A stretch of 64,000 nucleotides of DNA, from NCBI RefSeq assembly GCF_020404845.1, contig NZ_JAIOJZ010000016.1, forward strand, positions 1-64,000. Direction: 5' to 3'. The stretch comes from Streptomyces hyderabadensis. GTDB lineage: Bacteria > Actinomycetota > Actinomycetes > Streptomycetales > Streptomycetaceae. The position numbers were made by a program, and so were the translations under genes. Under the pieces are notes generated by a model, which saw only the letters and a program-made list of their open reading frames with translations, did no database searches and was not told where the DNA came from. This document shows positions 15,153 to 23,261 of this stretch, one piece after another. Position 1 is the first letter of the stretch. Every line of letters starts with the position of its first letter.

Positions 15153-15881
15153 ATGGCCGGGGGCGGCTCCGCTCGGCGTGAGGGCACGGCGACCGGCCCG
15201 GACGCGGGCGCCGAGTCCACGCGCGACTCCGCGAAGATCGACCGGGCCTGCCGGCAACTGCGCAAGGACATCATGGAAGGGGTGTACAGCCCCAACCAGC
15301 GCCTGGTGGAAGCCCCGTTGACGCGGGAGCTGGGCATCAGTCGCAACACCCTGCGCACGGTCATGGCGCGACTCGAGTACGAGGGACTGATCGTGCTGGA
15401 GCCCAACCGGGGCGGCCGGGTGCGCTCCTTCAGCCTGGAAGAGGCCCGGGATCTGCTGCGGGTGCGGGAGGTGGTCGAGGCGCTGGTCGCCGGGCTGGCC
15501 GCCGAGCGTGCCACCGAGGAGCAGCGGTCCGGGCTGCGCGCCGTGGTGGAGGAGGCCCAGGCCGCCCTCGACGCCGACGATCTGATGCGGTTCACCGAGA
15601 TGAACGGCAAGTTCCACGTCGACGTCATCGAGGCGGCCGGCAGCCCCAAGGCCGCCGACGTGCTGGAGTCGCTGCACTTCCCGCTGGTGAAGTTCCAGTT
15701 TCAGTCGGTGCTGGTCCCCGGCCGCAAGACCGAATCCCTCGCCGAGCACCGTGCGTTGATGGAAGCGATCGTGGCCGGTGACGTGGAGGGCGCGGAACGG
15801 AGTGCTCGGCAGCACATCCAGCGGGTACGCGCCACGCTGGACAAGTGCGGGCCGCCGGTTCCGTTGCCGGTGGGCCGCTGA
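15153..15881 (+). CDS. GntR-family regulator, FCD type (second copy)
   Basis: 242 residues; winged helix (CRQLRKDIMEGVYSPNQRL to GISRNTLRTVMARLEYEGLIV) then FCD domain (NGKFHVDVIEAAGSPKAADVLESLHFPLVKFQF). The recognition helix is identical to that of the regulator at 3238-3990 and most of the protein aligns without gaps, so the two are recent paralogues or act on the same sites. ATG 15153 has AAAGGGAGG five bases upstream. A GTTCACCA operator core lies inverted at 15130-15137 and an AACGATC half-site at 15109-15115, suggesting auto- or cross-regulation. Divergent from selD, convergent with the lactonase. Confidence 0.88.
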   Translation: MAGGGSARREGTATGPDAGAESTRDSAKIDRACRQLRKDIMEGVYSPNQRLVEAPLTRELGISRNTLRTVMARLEYEGLIVLEPNRGGRVRSFSLEEARDLLRVREVVEALVAGLAAERATEEQRSGLRAVVEEAQAALDADDLMRFTEMNGKFHVDVIEAAGSPKAADVLESLHFPLVKFQFQSVLVPGRKTESLAEHRALMEAIVAGDVEGAERSARQHIQRVRATLDKCGPPVPLPVGR

Positions 15882-15896
15882 CGATCCGCCCGAGCC

Positions 15897-17030
15897 TCAG
15901 GGGCGCGGCGTCGCGAAGTGCAGGCAGACCGGCACCGGGGTCGAGAAGGCCCGGCCGGTCGGCCGCGGTGCGCCGGTCAGGGCGTCGATGTCGAAGCGGG
16001 TGACGGTACCGCTGCCCTGGTTGCCGACGTACAGCCGGGTGCCGTCCGGCCCGATGGTGAGGCTGCGCGGCACCTCGCCCCCCGAGTGGACCCGCCCGCG
16101 CGGGGTGAGCCGCCCGCTGTCCTGGTCGATCGCGAACCAGACGAGACTGTCGACGCCGCGCTCCTCGGGCTCGGCGCTCGTACCCCGGCTACGCGTCGTG
16201 ACGTACAGGAAGTCTCCCCTCGGGTGGACGGCCAGACCGGCCGCCGACCGGTAGCCGGTGACCTCGTCCGGCAGGGTCGCCACGGTCTGCAGCGCGCGCA
16301 GCGCCGCGGTCCCGGCGTCGTAGGAGAACACCGTGACGGTGGCGGACATCTCGTTGACGAGGTAGACGAACCGGGCGGACGGATGAAACGCCGCGTGTCT
16401 GGGCCCGGAACCGGGCGGCAGGCGTATGTCGCGATCGGGGTGCGGCACCAGCCTGCCCTGCGCACCGTCCAGTTCGTAGACGACGACGGAGTCGGTGCCG
16501 AGGTCGGGGACGAGCACGAAACGGTTGGCCGGGTCGAGGACGACCGCATGGGCGTGCGCGCCGGCCTGCCGCCGCGGGTGCACGCTCGATCCCCGGTGGT
16601 GGTGGACGTCCAGGGCCGGGCCGAGCCGGCCGTCCGGCTCGATCGGGAACAGGTGCACCGTGCCCGAGTGAAAGGCAGAGGCGAGCAGGAACCTGCCGGT
16701 CGCGTCGACCACGCAGTGGCAGACCGAGGCGCCGGCCGGCCGGGAGCCCAGCGGCGACAGCCGGCCGTTCGCCGGGTCGATCGCGAAGGCGCTCACGCCG
16801 CCGCCGGGCCGCCCCTCGAATTCCGATACCTCGTTGGCCGCGTACAGGAATCGCCCGCCGGGATGTGTCGTCACCCAGCCGGGGCGTGGTGTCGGAGCCA
16901 GGCCGGCCGGAGACATTTCTCCCGTCTCCGGGTCGTGCCCCCATGCGTACACACCGAAAGCGGTGTCGGCCGGGTCGGAACGGTAGGCCCTGGGAAAGGT
17001 GCCGACGTAGAGGAATTCAGTAGCGCTCAC
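15897..17030 (-). CDS. Lactonase family beta-propeller (6-phosphogluconolactonase type)
   Basis: 377 residues of repeated FLYVxN / RFxxVPDLGTDSVVVYELD blades, the seven-bladed propeller of the YbhE/Pgl family that hydrolyses cyclic esters. HPGGRFLYAANEVSEF, DPANRFVLVPDLGTD, HPSARFVYLVNEMSATVTVF and GTRLYVGNQGSGTVTRFDID mark successive blades. No signal peptide is visible, so cytosolic. The GTG start at 17030 lacks a ribosome site but TATATT (17042-17037) ends six bases upstream, the geometry of a leaderless transcript. Divergent from the maoC operon; it could open a lactone intermediate of that pathway (inference). Confidence 0.82.
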   Translation of the reverse strand: MSATEFLYVGTFPRAYRSDPADTAFGVYAWGHDPETGEMSPAGLAPTPRPGWVTTHPGGRFLYAANEVSEFEGRPGGGVSAFAIDPANGRLSPLGSRPAGASVCHCVVDATGRFLLASAFHSGTVHLFPIEPDGRLGPALDVHHHRGSSVHPRRQAGAHAHAVVLDPANRFVLVPDLGTDSVVVYELDGAQGRLVPHPDRDIRLPPGSGPRHAAFHPSARFVYLVNEMSATVTVFSYDAGTAALRALQTVATLPDEVTGYRSAAGLAVHPRGDFLYVTTRSRGTSAEPEERGVDSLVWFAIDQDSGRLTPRGRVHSGGEVPRSLTIGPDGTRLYVGNQGSGTVTRFDIDALTGAPRPTGRAFSTPVPVCLHFATPRP

Positions 17031-17174
17031 CGCGCGAATATAAGCCCCGCCATCCGCGGACGGAAGCGCCGTCGGAGCGCTTCGCCGGGCCGCTCGTGGT
17101 GAGCCGCGGACCCGGCCGGAGGGGTCCGTGCCCGACTTCGGCGCTGGTCAAGGCCCCTTTGGAGCTCACCCCTG

Positions 17175-17238
17175 TTGACCGTCGCGGCGGCGAAGCACTA
17201 CAGTCAGGATCGTTCACCAATCTTGGTCACAACTTTTG
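17175..17238 (+). promoter_or_regulatory. maoC operon promoter with GntR-type operator (site 3)
   Basis: TTGACC (17175-17180), 18 bases, TACAGT (17199-17204), then the 31-base element at 17208-17238 reading GATCGTTCACCAATCTTG at its start and ending CTTTTG. First 18 bases match site 1 at all but one position. Direct 10-mer repeats ACCAATCTTG and ACAACTTTTG again have 13-base period. About 90 bases of leader lie between the expected start of transcription and maoC. Confidence 0.7.
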
Positions 17239-17304
17239 TTCCATGCATGTGCGTGTTTTTGACGCATTCACTTTCACCGAAGCAGCAGGGACGGATGACG
17301 CCGT

Positions 17305-18531
17305 ATGAACAACGACGCCGCAGAGTCGGACTGGGACGACCTCAGCGACTCGGAATGGAACAAGAAACTGGACGAGCGCATCGCCAGGTTCAATGAGGAA
17401 CGCGGGTCCATCAAGACCCCTCCGCCGCCGCACGCCATCATGGACAACGAGTACGAGCGCGGCATCAACAACAAGCTGGTCACCGAAGACCTGATCCGCC
17501 ACTACGCGGACGCCATCGGCGACCCCAACCCGCTGTGGCGCGACCCCTCGTACGCGGCCGGGACCCGGTGGGGCGGGATCATCGCCCCGCCGACCTTCGA
17601 GTCCTGCATCTCCTTCGGTTCGTCCTTCGGCGGACGGCTGCGGGTGCCCGGAGTGGCCCGCCTCGCCGCCGGCAACAAGCACGACTACTTCAAGCCGTTC
17701 CGCCCGGGTGACGAGTTCAGCGTCCACGACAAGTACCTCGGCTTCGAGGAGAAGAAGGTCGACGGCAAGCCGTACCGGATGTTCATCGAGAGCGTCCCGC
17801 GGTACTTCGTCAACCAGCGTGACGAGACGATAGCCGTGGCCACCGGCCGCAACATCTACATGGCGACCCCGCCGAGCAAGCGCAGGAAGAAGACCGACGG
17901 TGACGGCGGCCTCTACCGTGACAAGCAGCGCCACCACTTCGAGCCCGCGGAACTGGAGGCGATCCACCGGGACTTCGACGACCAGCTCGCCGGAGTCGGC
18001 CGCCGCGGCGCCACGGTGCGTTACTGGGAGGACGTCGTCGAGGGCGAGGAGATCCGCCCCGTCGCCAAGGGCGTCTACGACGTCTGCGACGCCTGCGCCC
18101 GCACGGTGGTGAGCACCTACACCTACGCCTTCGCCATCAAGTGGGCGGCGATGCGCGGCCACCTCCAGCACCACCCCGTCGATCCGGAGACCGGCGAGCA
18201 CCGGTTCCGCCGCGACTGGCACTACGAGGACCACGCGGCCCGCCTGTTCGGTGTCCCCTACGCCAACGTCGGCGGCATCCACAACGAGATGATGCTCGTA
18301 CACCTGGTCACCGACTGGATGGGCGACGACGGATTCGTCCGCTCCATGGACTCCCAGGACCGGCGGATGAACTTCCTCGGCGACGCGACCTGGGTCAAGG
18401 GCCGGGTGACCCGGAAGTACGTCGAGGACGGCGACCACCTCGTCGACGTGCACGTGTGGGGCGAGAACCAGGACGGGGTCGTCCACACCAAGGCGGACGT
18501 CGTCGTCAAGCTGGTCTGCCGGGCCGAGTGA
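17305..18531 (+). CDS. MaoC-type double-hotdog acyl-CoA hydratase/dehydratase
   Basis: 408 residues with two hotdog halves. The N-half carries the FAS1-like dehydratase signature VTEDLIRHYADAIGDPNPLWRDPSYA followed by GGIIAPPTF and FRPGDEFSVHDKYLG. The C-half (VRYWEDVVEGEEIRPVAKGVYD onward) ends with a conserved-type VTRKYVEDGDHLVDVHVWGENQDG. Such proteins add or remove water at C2-C3 of CoA thioesters. The first, highly charged 30 residues are outside the domain. First gene of the nine-gene operon, directly under site 3; its stop overlaps the thiolase start (GTGA). Confidence 0.87.
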   Translation: MNNDAAESDWDDLSDSEWNKKLDERIARFNEERGSIKTPPPPHAIMDNEYERGINNKLVTEDLIRHYADAIGDPNPLWRDPSYAAGTRWGGIIAPPTFESCISFGSSFGGRLRVPGVARLAAGNKHDYFKPFRPGDEFSVHDKYLGFEEKKVDGKPYRMFIESVPRYFVNQRDETIAVATGRNIYMATPPSKRRKKTDGDGGLYRDKQRHHFEPAELEAIHRDFDDQLAGVGRRGATVRYWEDVVEGEEIRPVAKGVYDVCDACARTVVSTYTYAFAIKWAAMRGHLQHHPVDPETGEHRFRRDWHYEDHAARLFGVPYANVGGIHNEMMLVHLVTDWMGDDGFVRSMDSQDRRMNFLGDATWVKGRVTRKYVEDGDHLVDVHVWGENQDGVVHTKADVVVKLVCRAE

Positions 18532-19757
18532 GCGCCCCCGTCATGCGCGACGCGGTGATCTGCGAACCGGTCCGCACCCCGGTCGGCCGGTTCGGCGGTG
18601 CGCTGAAGAGCGTGACTGCGGCCGAGCTCGGCACCGTGGCCCTGCGCGGACTGCTGGAGCGCACCGGACTCGACCCGGCCGCCGTCGACGACGTCGTCCT
18701 CGGGCACGGTTACCCCAGCGGCGACGCCCCGGCGATCGGCCGGGTGGTGGCCCTGGACGCCGGTCTGCCGGTCACGGTGCCCGGCCTCCAGGTCGACCGG
18801 CGCTGTGGCTCCGGGCTGCAGGCCGTGCTCCAGGCGGCGATGCAGATCCAGGTCGGCGCCGGCGACCTGATCGTCGCCGGCGGCGCGGAGAGTATGAGCA
18901 ACGTCGCCTTCTACACGACCGACATGCGCTGGGGCGTCAAGGGCCGGGGTGTGATGCTGCACGACGGCCTCGCCCGAGGCCGTGTCACGGCGGGCGGCCG
19001 TAACCATCCGGTGCCGGGAGGCATGCTGGAGACCGCCGAGAACCTGCGGCGCGCCTACCGCATCGGCCGCGCGGAACAGGACGGTCTGGCGCTCCTCTCC
19101 CATCAGCGGGCCGTCACCGCGCAGACGGAGGGGGTGTTCGCCGAGGAGATCATCCCGGTACCGGTCGTCACGCGTGCCGGTGAGGTCCTCGTGGACACTG
19201 ACGAACACCCGCGCCCCGATGCCTCGTTGGAGTCCCTGTCCCGGCTGCGCCCGGTGTTCGGTGCGGACGACCCCGAGGCGACGGTGACGGCCGGCAACGC
19301 CAGTGGGCAGAACGACGGCGCCGCCGTCTGTGTGGTCACCCACCCGGCGCGGGCCGCTGAACTCGGTCTGCGACCCATCCTGCGGCTCGTGGCCTGGGGG
19401 TCGGCCGGGGTGGCCCCCGAGACGATGGGCCTCGGCCCGGTCCCCGCCACGGCCGTCGCCCTCGACCGAGCCGGTCTGAAGCTGTCGCAGATGGACCTGA
19501 TCGAGCTGAACGAGGCGTTCGCGGCGCAGGTGCTCGCCTGCACCCGGGAATGGGGCCTGGGCACCCAGGACTTCGAACGGCTCAACGTACGCGGCTCCGG
19601 CATCTCGCTCGGCCACCCGGTCGGGGCCACGGGGGCGCGCATCCTGACCACGCTCGCACGGGAGATGGACCGGCGCGAGGCCCGCTACGGCCTGGAGACC
19701 ATGTGTGCGGGCGGCGGCCAGGGGCTCGCCGCCGTGTTCGAACGCGTGACGGCCTGA
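18528..19757 (+). CDS. Acetyl-CoA acetyltransferase (thiolase)
   Basis: Thiolytic cleavage (or condensation) of 3-oxoacyl-CoA. 409 residues from the GTG overlapping the maoC stop; ATG 18543 gives 404. Nucleophile Cys93 in QVDRRCGSGLQAV, second-site NEAFAAQVLAC, histidine motif GHPVGATGAR and the C-terminal CAGGGQG cysteine are all present, so the enzyme should be active. Length and motifs match degradative thiolases of the AtoB/PaaJ group. Final carbon-carbon cleavage step of the operon's pathway. Confidence 0.93.
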   Translation: MSAPVMRDAVICEPVRTPVGRFGGALKSVTAAELGTVALRGLLERTGLDPAAVDDVVLGHGYPSGDAPAIGRVVALDAGLPVTVPGLQVDRRCGSGLQAVLQAAMQIQVGAGDLIVAGGAESMSNVAFYTTDMRWGVKGRGVMLHDGLARGRVTAGGRNHPVPGGMLETAENLRRAYRIGRAEQDGLALLSHQRAVTAQTEGVFAEEIIPVPVVTRAGEVLVDTDEHPRPDASLESLSRLRPVFGADDPEATVTAGNASGQNDGAAVCVVTHPARAAELGLRPILRLVAWGSAGVAPETMGLGPVPATAVALDRAGLKLSQMDLIELNEAFAAQVLACTREWGLGTQDFERLNVRGSGISLGHPVGATGARILTTLAREMDRREARYGLETMCAGGGQGLAAVFERVTA

Positions 19758-19859
19758 CGGGCGATGTCCGAAGCCCTCTGTGCGGAAGCCCGATGCCGGA
19801 TGCACCCCGCGGCCCATCGAACACCCACCGGCCACTGGCCACCGACCCAGGAGACACCC

Positions 19860-20687
19860 ATGCACCAGGCTCCCGAGATGGAGACCATAGACCTGCGCGT
19901 CGAGGACGGCATCGGCATCCTGAGCCTCAACCGTCCGCGGGTGCGCAACGCGATCGACGGACAGATGCGCGCCGACCTGCGCGCCGCCGTGGACCACGTC
20001 GCCGCCGACCAGTCGATCCGGGCACTGGTGCTCACCGGGGCGGGCAGCGCCTTCTGCGCCGGCGGCGACATCCGGGGCATGCAGGAGCGACTCGACCAGG
20101 GCGCCGCCGCGGGCGAGATCGGCTGGCGCCGCCAGCGCGGCCTGCACGAAACCCTCGGCAAGCTCTACCACCTGGACCGACCCACCGTCGCCGCAGTCAA
20201 CGGTCCTGCCACCGGCCTCGGTCTCGACCTGGCTCTCACCTGCGACTTCGTCTGGATGGCCGACACCGCCACGGTGGCCGCGAGCTTCATCAAGCGCGGT
20301 CTGGTGCCGGACGGCGGAGGGCTGTTCCACCTGCCGCGCCGCGTCGGGGTGGCAGCCGCGAAGGAGCTCGTCTACTCCGGCCGGGCGGTCGCCGCCGAGG
20401 AGGCTCTCGCCCTCGGACTGGCCGACCGGGCGCTGCCGTCGGCCGACCTGCTGGACGCCGCCGTGGCCTGGCTGCGCGAGCTGGGCCGGCTGCCACGCAC
20501 CGCGCAGGCACTGGCCAAGAGCGTACTGAACCGAAGCATGGAACTCAGCCTGGAAGAGGTCAACACCCTGGGCAGCCAGGCGCAGGCCTTCTGCTACGGC
20601 TCCGCCGAACACCAGGACTCCGTACGGGCGTTCCTCGCCGACCGCGCCCGCGCCGCCGCCGCGAAGGCGCAGAAGGCCCGCACCTGA
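19860..20687 (+). CDS. Enoyl-CoA hydratase/isomerase family protein (first)
   Basis: Crotonase-fold enzyme, 275 residues. Oxyanion-hole segments are visible: GSAFCAGGDIRGMQ near residue 65 and VNGPATGLGLDLALTCDFVWMA near 118. At the two usual catalytic glutamate positions the reading is FIKRGLVPDGGGLFHLPRRVG, where the second position is Asp as in isomerases and PaaG-like enzymes, so isomerase activity is as likely as hydration. Good ribosome site AGGAG before ATG 19860. A 102-base gap separates it from the thiolase. Confidence 0.88.
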   Translation: MHQAPEMETIDLRVEDGIGILSLNRPRVRNAIDGQMRADLRAAVDHVAADQSIRALVLTGAGSAFCAGGDIRGMQERLDQGAAAGEIGWRRQRGLHETLGKLYHLDRPTVAAVNGPATGLGLDLALTCDFVWMADTATVAASFIKRGLVPDGGGLFHLPRRVGVAAAKELVYSGRAVAAEEALALGLADRALPSADLLDAAVAWLRELGRLPRTAQALAKSVLNRSMELSLEEVNTLGSQAQAFCYGSAEHQDSVRAFLADRARAAAAKAQKART

Positions 20688-20736
20688 AGTGCGTGAGCCA
20701 CCGCACCCGTCACCTCCGCTCGACAAGGGACCCACG

Positions 20737-21948
20737 ATGTCACAAGGACCCATGAGTCACCTGAAGGTCGTCGAACTCGCCGACCTGGTGGCCGCGCCGT
20801 ACTGCGGCAAGCTGCTCGCCGACTTCGGTGCCGACGTCATCAAGGTGGAACCGCCACAGCACGGCGACGAGGCGCGCCGGCGCGGCCCGTTCCCGGACGA
20901 CGCGCCGGACCCCGAGCGTTCCGGTCTCTTCCTCTACCTCAACACCAACAAGCGCGGCGTCACCCTCGACCTCGGTTCCGAGCAGGGGCGTGAGCTGTTC
21001 AGGCGACTGGTCGCCGACGCCGACGTACTGATCGAGGACCGCACGCCAGGAGAACTGGCACGCCTCGGACTGGACTTCCAGGCCCTGCGGAAGATCAACC
21101 CGCGGTTGATCGTCACCTCCGTCACCCCGTTCGGGCAGACCGGCCCCTGGGCCGGATACAAGTCCCGTCACCTCACCACCTTCCACGCGAGCGGTCAGGG
21201 CTACCTGCTGCCCATGAACTCCCCGGACCTGACCCGCGAACCGGTGCGAGGCGCCGGCTACCTCGGGGAGTACGACGCCGGGGTCACCGCCGCCATCGGC
21301 ACCCTCGGCGCGGTGTTCAAGCGCGGCCGGGGCGGCCCCGGACAACACATCGACGTCTCCAAGCAGCACGCCGTGATGCACCTGGAGAAGTCCCAGCTCC
21401 GCCGCTACGTCGACGACGGCGTCGCCCCCGACCGCACCGGCATGGGCCGGCTGCTGGAGACCCTGGTCACCGGCAAGGACGGCCGCTACGTCCTGATCAT
21501 CCTGTCGTCCCAGATCCAGTGGAAGGGCCTGTACAAGGCGATGGGCGAGCCCGAATGGGCCGCGCGGCCCCCGTTCGACACCCAGGCAGGACGTTCCGCC
21601 AACTACCCCGAACTCCGCCGTCGCCTCCAGGCATGGGCCGACGGCCACACCGCCGAGGAGATCTTCCACAAGATCCAGGCGTGCAAGAGCGCGAGCGCCC
21701 CCGTGTACGACGCCGAAGCGTTCCTGCAGTCACCACAGCTTGCGGCACGGGACTACCTCGTCGAGTACGAGCACCCGGCGGCCGGCCGGCTCACGCACCC
21801 CGGGCGCCCCTACAAGTTCTCCAACGTCTCCTGGCAGGGCGAACGGCCCGCACCGCTGCTGGGCCAGCACAACGACGAAGTCTTCGGCCGACACCTCGGC
21901 TGCTCCCAGGACGATCTGGCCAAGTTCCGTGAAGCAGGTGTGATCTAG
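20737..21948 (+). CDS. Type III CoA-transferase (CaiB/BaiF), first
   Basis: Moves CoA between carboxylic acids through an enzyme aspartyl thioester. 403 residues: N-terminal VVELADLVAAPYCGKLLADFGADVIKVEPP and LNTNKRGVTLDL typical of the family, catalytic-type aspartate in GYLGEYDAGVTAAIGTLGAV near residue 187, and the C-terminal PLLGQHNDEVFG. ATG 20737 has AAGGGA upstream. The gene immediately abuts a second family member, with TAG and GTG sharing a base, so the two may form a hetero-oligomer or work on different acids. Entry step to CoA activation of the imported acid is the likely role. Confidence 0.9.
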   Translation: MSQGPMSHLKVVELADLVAAPYCGKLLADFGADVIKVEPPQHGDEARRRGPFPDDAPDPERSGLFLYLNTNKRGVTLDLGSEQGRELFRRLVADADVLIEDRTPGELARLGLDFQALRKINPRLIVTSVTPFGQTGPWAGYKSRHLTTFHASGQGYLLPMNSPDLTREPVRGAGYLGEYDAGVTAAIGTLGAVFKRGRGGPGQHIDVSKQHAVMHLEKSQLRRYVDDGVAPDRTGMGRLLETLVTGKDGRYVLIILSSQIQWKGLYKAMGEPEWAARPPFDTQAGRSANYPELRRRLQAWADGHTAEEIFHKIQACKSASAPVYDAEAFLQSPQLAARDYLVEYEHPAAGRLTHPGRPYKFSNVSWQGERPAPLLGQHNDEVFGRHLGCSQDDLAKFREAGVI

Positions 21949-23174
21949 TGAGTGACAACGCAACCTCCCGCCCGGGCCCGCTGCAAGGCGTGCGCGTCAT
22001 CGACTTCGGCTGGGTGCTGGCGGGACCGTACGCCACGATGCTCCTCAGCTACCTCGGCGCTGAGGTCATCAAGGTCGAGAGCCGCCGTCGCGTCGACGAA
22101 CAGCGCATCGCGCACCGCGCCGGCCTGAGCGAAGAGGTGGAGGCCTCCTCCAACTTCCTCGAGGTGAACCTCGGCAAGGGCAGCGTCTCGCTGAACATCG
22201 CCACCCCCGAGGGTGCCGAACTGGCTCGTCGCCTCGTGGCCACCGCCGACGTCGCGATCGAGAACATGCGTCCCGGCGTGATGGACCGACTCGGCCTCGG
22301 CTACGACGCACTCTCCGAGGTCAAGCCGGACCTGATCATGGTGTCGATCTCCGGGTGGGGCGCCACCGGTCCCCTGCGGGACTACACCGCCTACGCGCCC
22401 TGCTTCTCCTCCTACAGCGGCCTGGCCCACCTGACCGGCTACGCCGACGGGGAGCCGGGCACCGGCACCAGTTCCAACGACGCCCGCGCCGGCACCGCCG
22501 CCGCGTTCGCCATCCTGATGGCGCTGAACATCCGGGAGCGTACCGGCGAGGGGCAGTACATCGATCTGGCGGCGAGCCTGGCACTCAACGCCTTGGTCGG
22601 TGACTCGGTGCTGGAGTACGCGATGACGGGCGAATCGCCCGCCCGCGACGGCAACCGCGACCGGCTGATGGCGCCGCACAACGTGTATCGCTGCAAGGGT
22701 GAGGACCGCTGGATCAGCATCGCCGTCGGCGACGACACCGAGTGGGCGAAGCTCCGCGAGACGATGGGTGACCCGCCTTGGGCGGCCGATGAGACCTTCG
22801 CCACCGCCGCCGGCCGCCGGGCCGAGGAGGACCGGCTCGACGCGCTCCTTGAGGAGTGGACCCTCCAGTACGAGCCGATGGAGCTCACGGAGTTGCTGCA
22901 GAGCCGTGGAGTGGCCGCCATGCCTTCCTTCAGCGCGGAGGAACTGTTCAACAGCCCGCACCTGGTGGAGCGCGGCGCCGTCACCGAGGTCGCGCACCCC
23001 GTCCTCGGCCGGCGCCAGGCGGTCAGCCCGCCGTGGAAGCTGTCCGAGACACCCGCCTCGATCCGGTCCACCGCTCCGCTGCTCGGCCAGAGCAACGACG
23101 AGGTCTTCGGCCGACTGCTCGGACTGCCCGCCGAGGAGATCGAACGCCTGAAGAAGGCCAAGGTCATCTACTGA
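21948..23174 (+). CDS. Type III CoA-transferase (CaiB/BaiF), second
   Basis: 408 residues with VRVIDFGWVLAGPYATMLLSYLGAEVIKVES, EVNLGKGSVSLNI, ENMRPGVMDRLGLGYD, aspartate in SSNDARAGTAAAFAILMAL near residue 183 and APLLGQSNDEVFGRLLG. It is clearly diverged from its neighbour (different N-terminal loop, RVDEQRIAHRAGL insertion), so not a recent tandem copy. GTG start overlaps the previous TAG by one base. Tandem type III transferases are known as two-subunit enzymes (benzylsuccinate CoA-transferase) and as independent enzymes. Confidence 0.9.
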   Translation: MSDNATSRPGPLQGVRVIDFGWVLAGPYATMLLSYLGAEVIKVESRRRVDEQRIAHRAGLSEEVEASSNFLEVNLGKGSVSLNIATPEGAELARRLVATADVAIENMRPGVMDRLGLGYDALSEVKPDLIMVSISGWGATGPLRDYTAYAPCFSSYSGLAHLTGYADGEPGTGTSSNDARAGTAAAFAILMALNIRERTGEGQYIDLAASLALNALVGDSVLEYAMTGESPARDGNRDRLMAPHNVYRCKGEDRWISIAVGDDTEWAKLRETMGDPPWAADETFATAAGRRAEEDRLDALLEEWTLQYEPMELTELLQSRGVAAMPSFSAEELFNSPHLVERGAVTEVAHPVLGRRQAVSPPWKLSETPASIRSTAPLLGQSNDEVFGRLLGLPAEEIERLKKAKVIY

Positions 23175-23178
23175 GCCC

Positions 23179-23232
23179 CGCTGTCCGGCCCCGCCGTAAC
23201 GAGGTGCCCGCTCCACGCGGGGCCGGACAGCG
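23179..23232 (+). terminator. Strong intra-operon hairpin
   Basis: Perfect 16-base inverted repeat CGCTGTCCGGCCCCGC (23179-23194) and its complement (23217-23232) with a 22-base loop, no T run. It begins within five bases of the stop codon of the second CoA-transferase and ends 29 bases before the next start. It may stabilise or attenuate the mRNA, lowering expression of the distal genes; a full terminator is less likely because the next gene continues the same pathway. Confidence 0.55.
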
Positions 23233-23261
23233 GTCCACCGCCACGAACGGAACACACCGCC

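Noticed and set aside
18258..20753. A continuous 831-codon open frame on the minus strand opposite the MaoC-thiolase-hydratase genes
   Set aside because: Its translation is low-complexity Gly/Val/Arg/His without domains and it lies antisense to three well-supported genes; such frames are a product of GC-rich codon bias. The same applies to other long antisense frames, for example 27897-30992 opposite sbcC.
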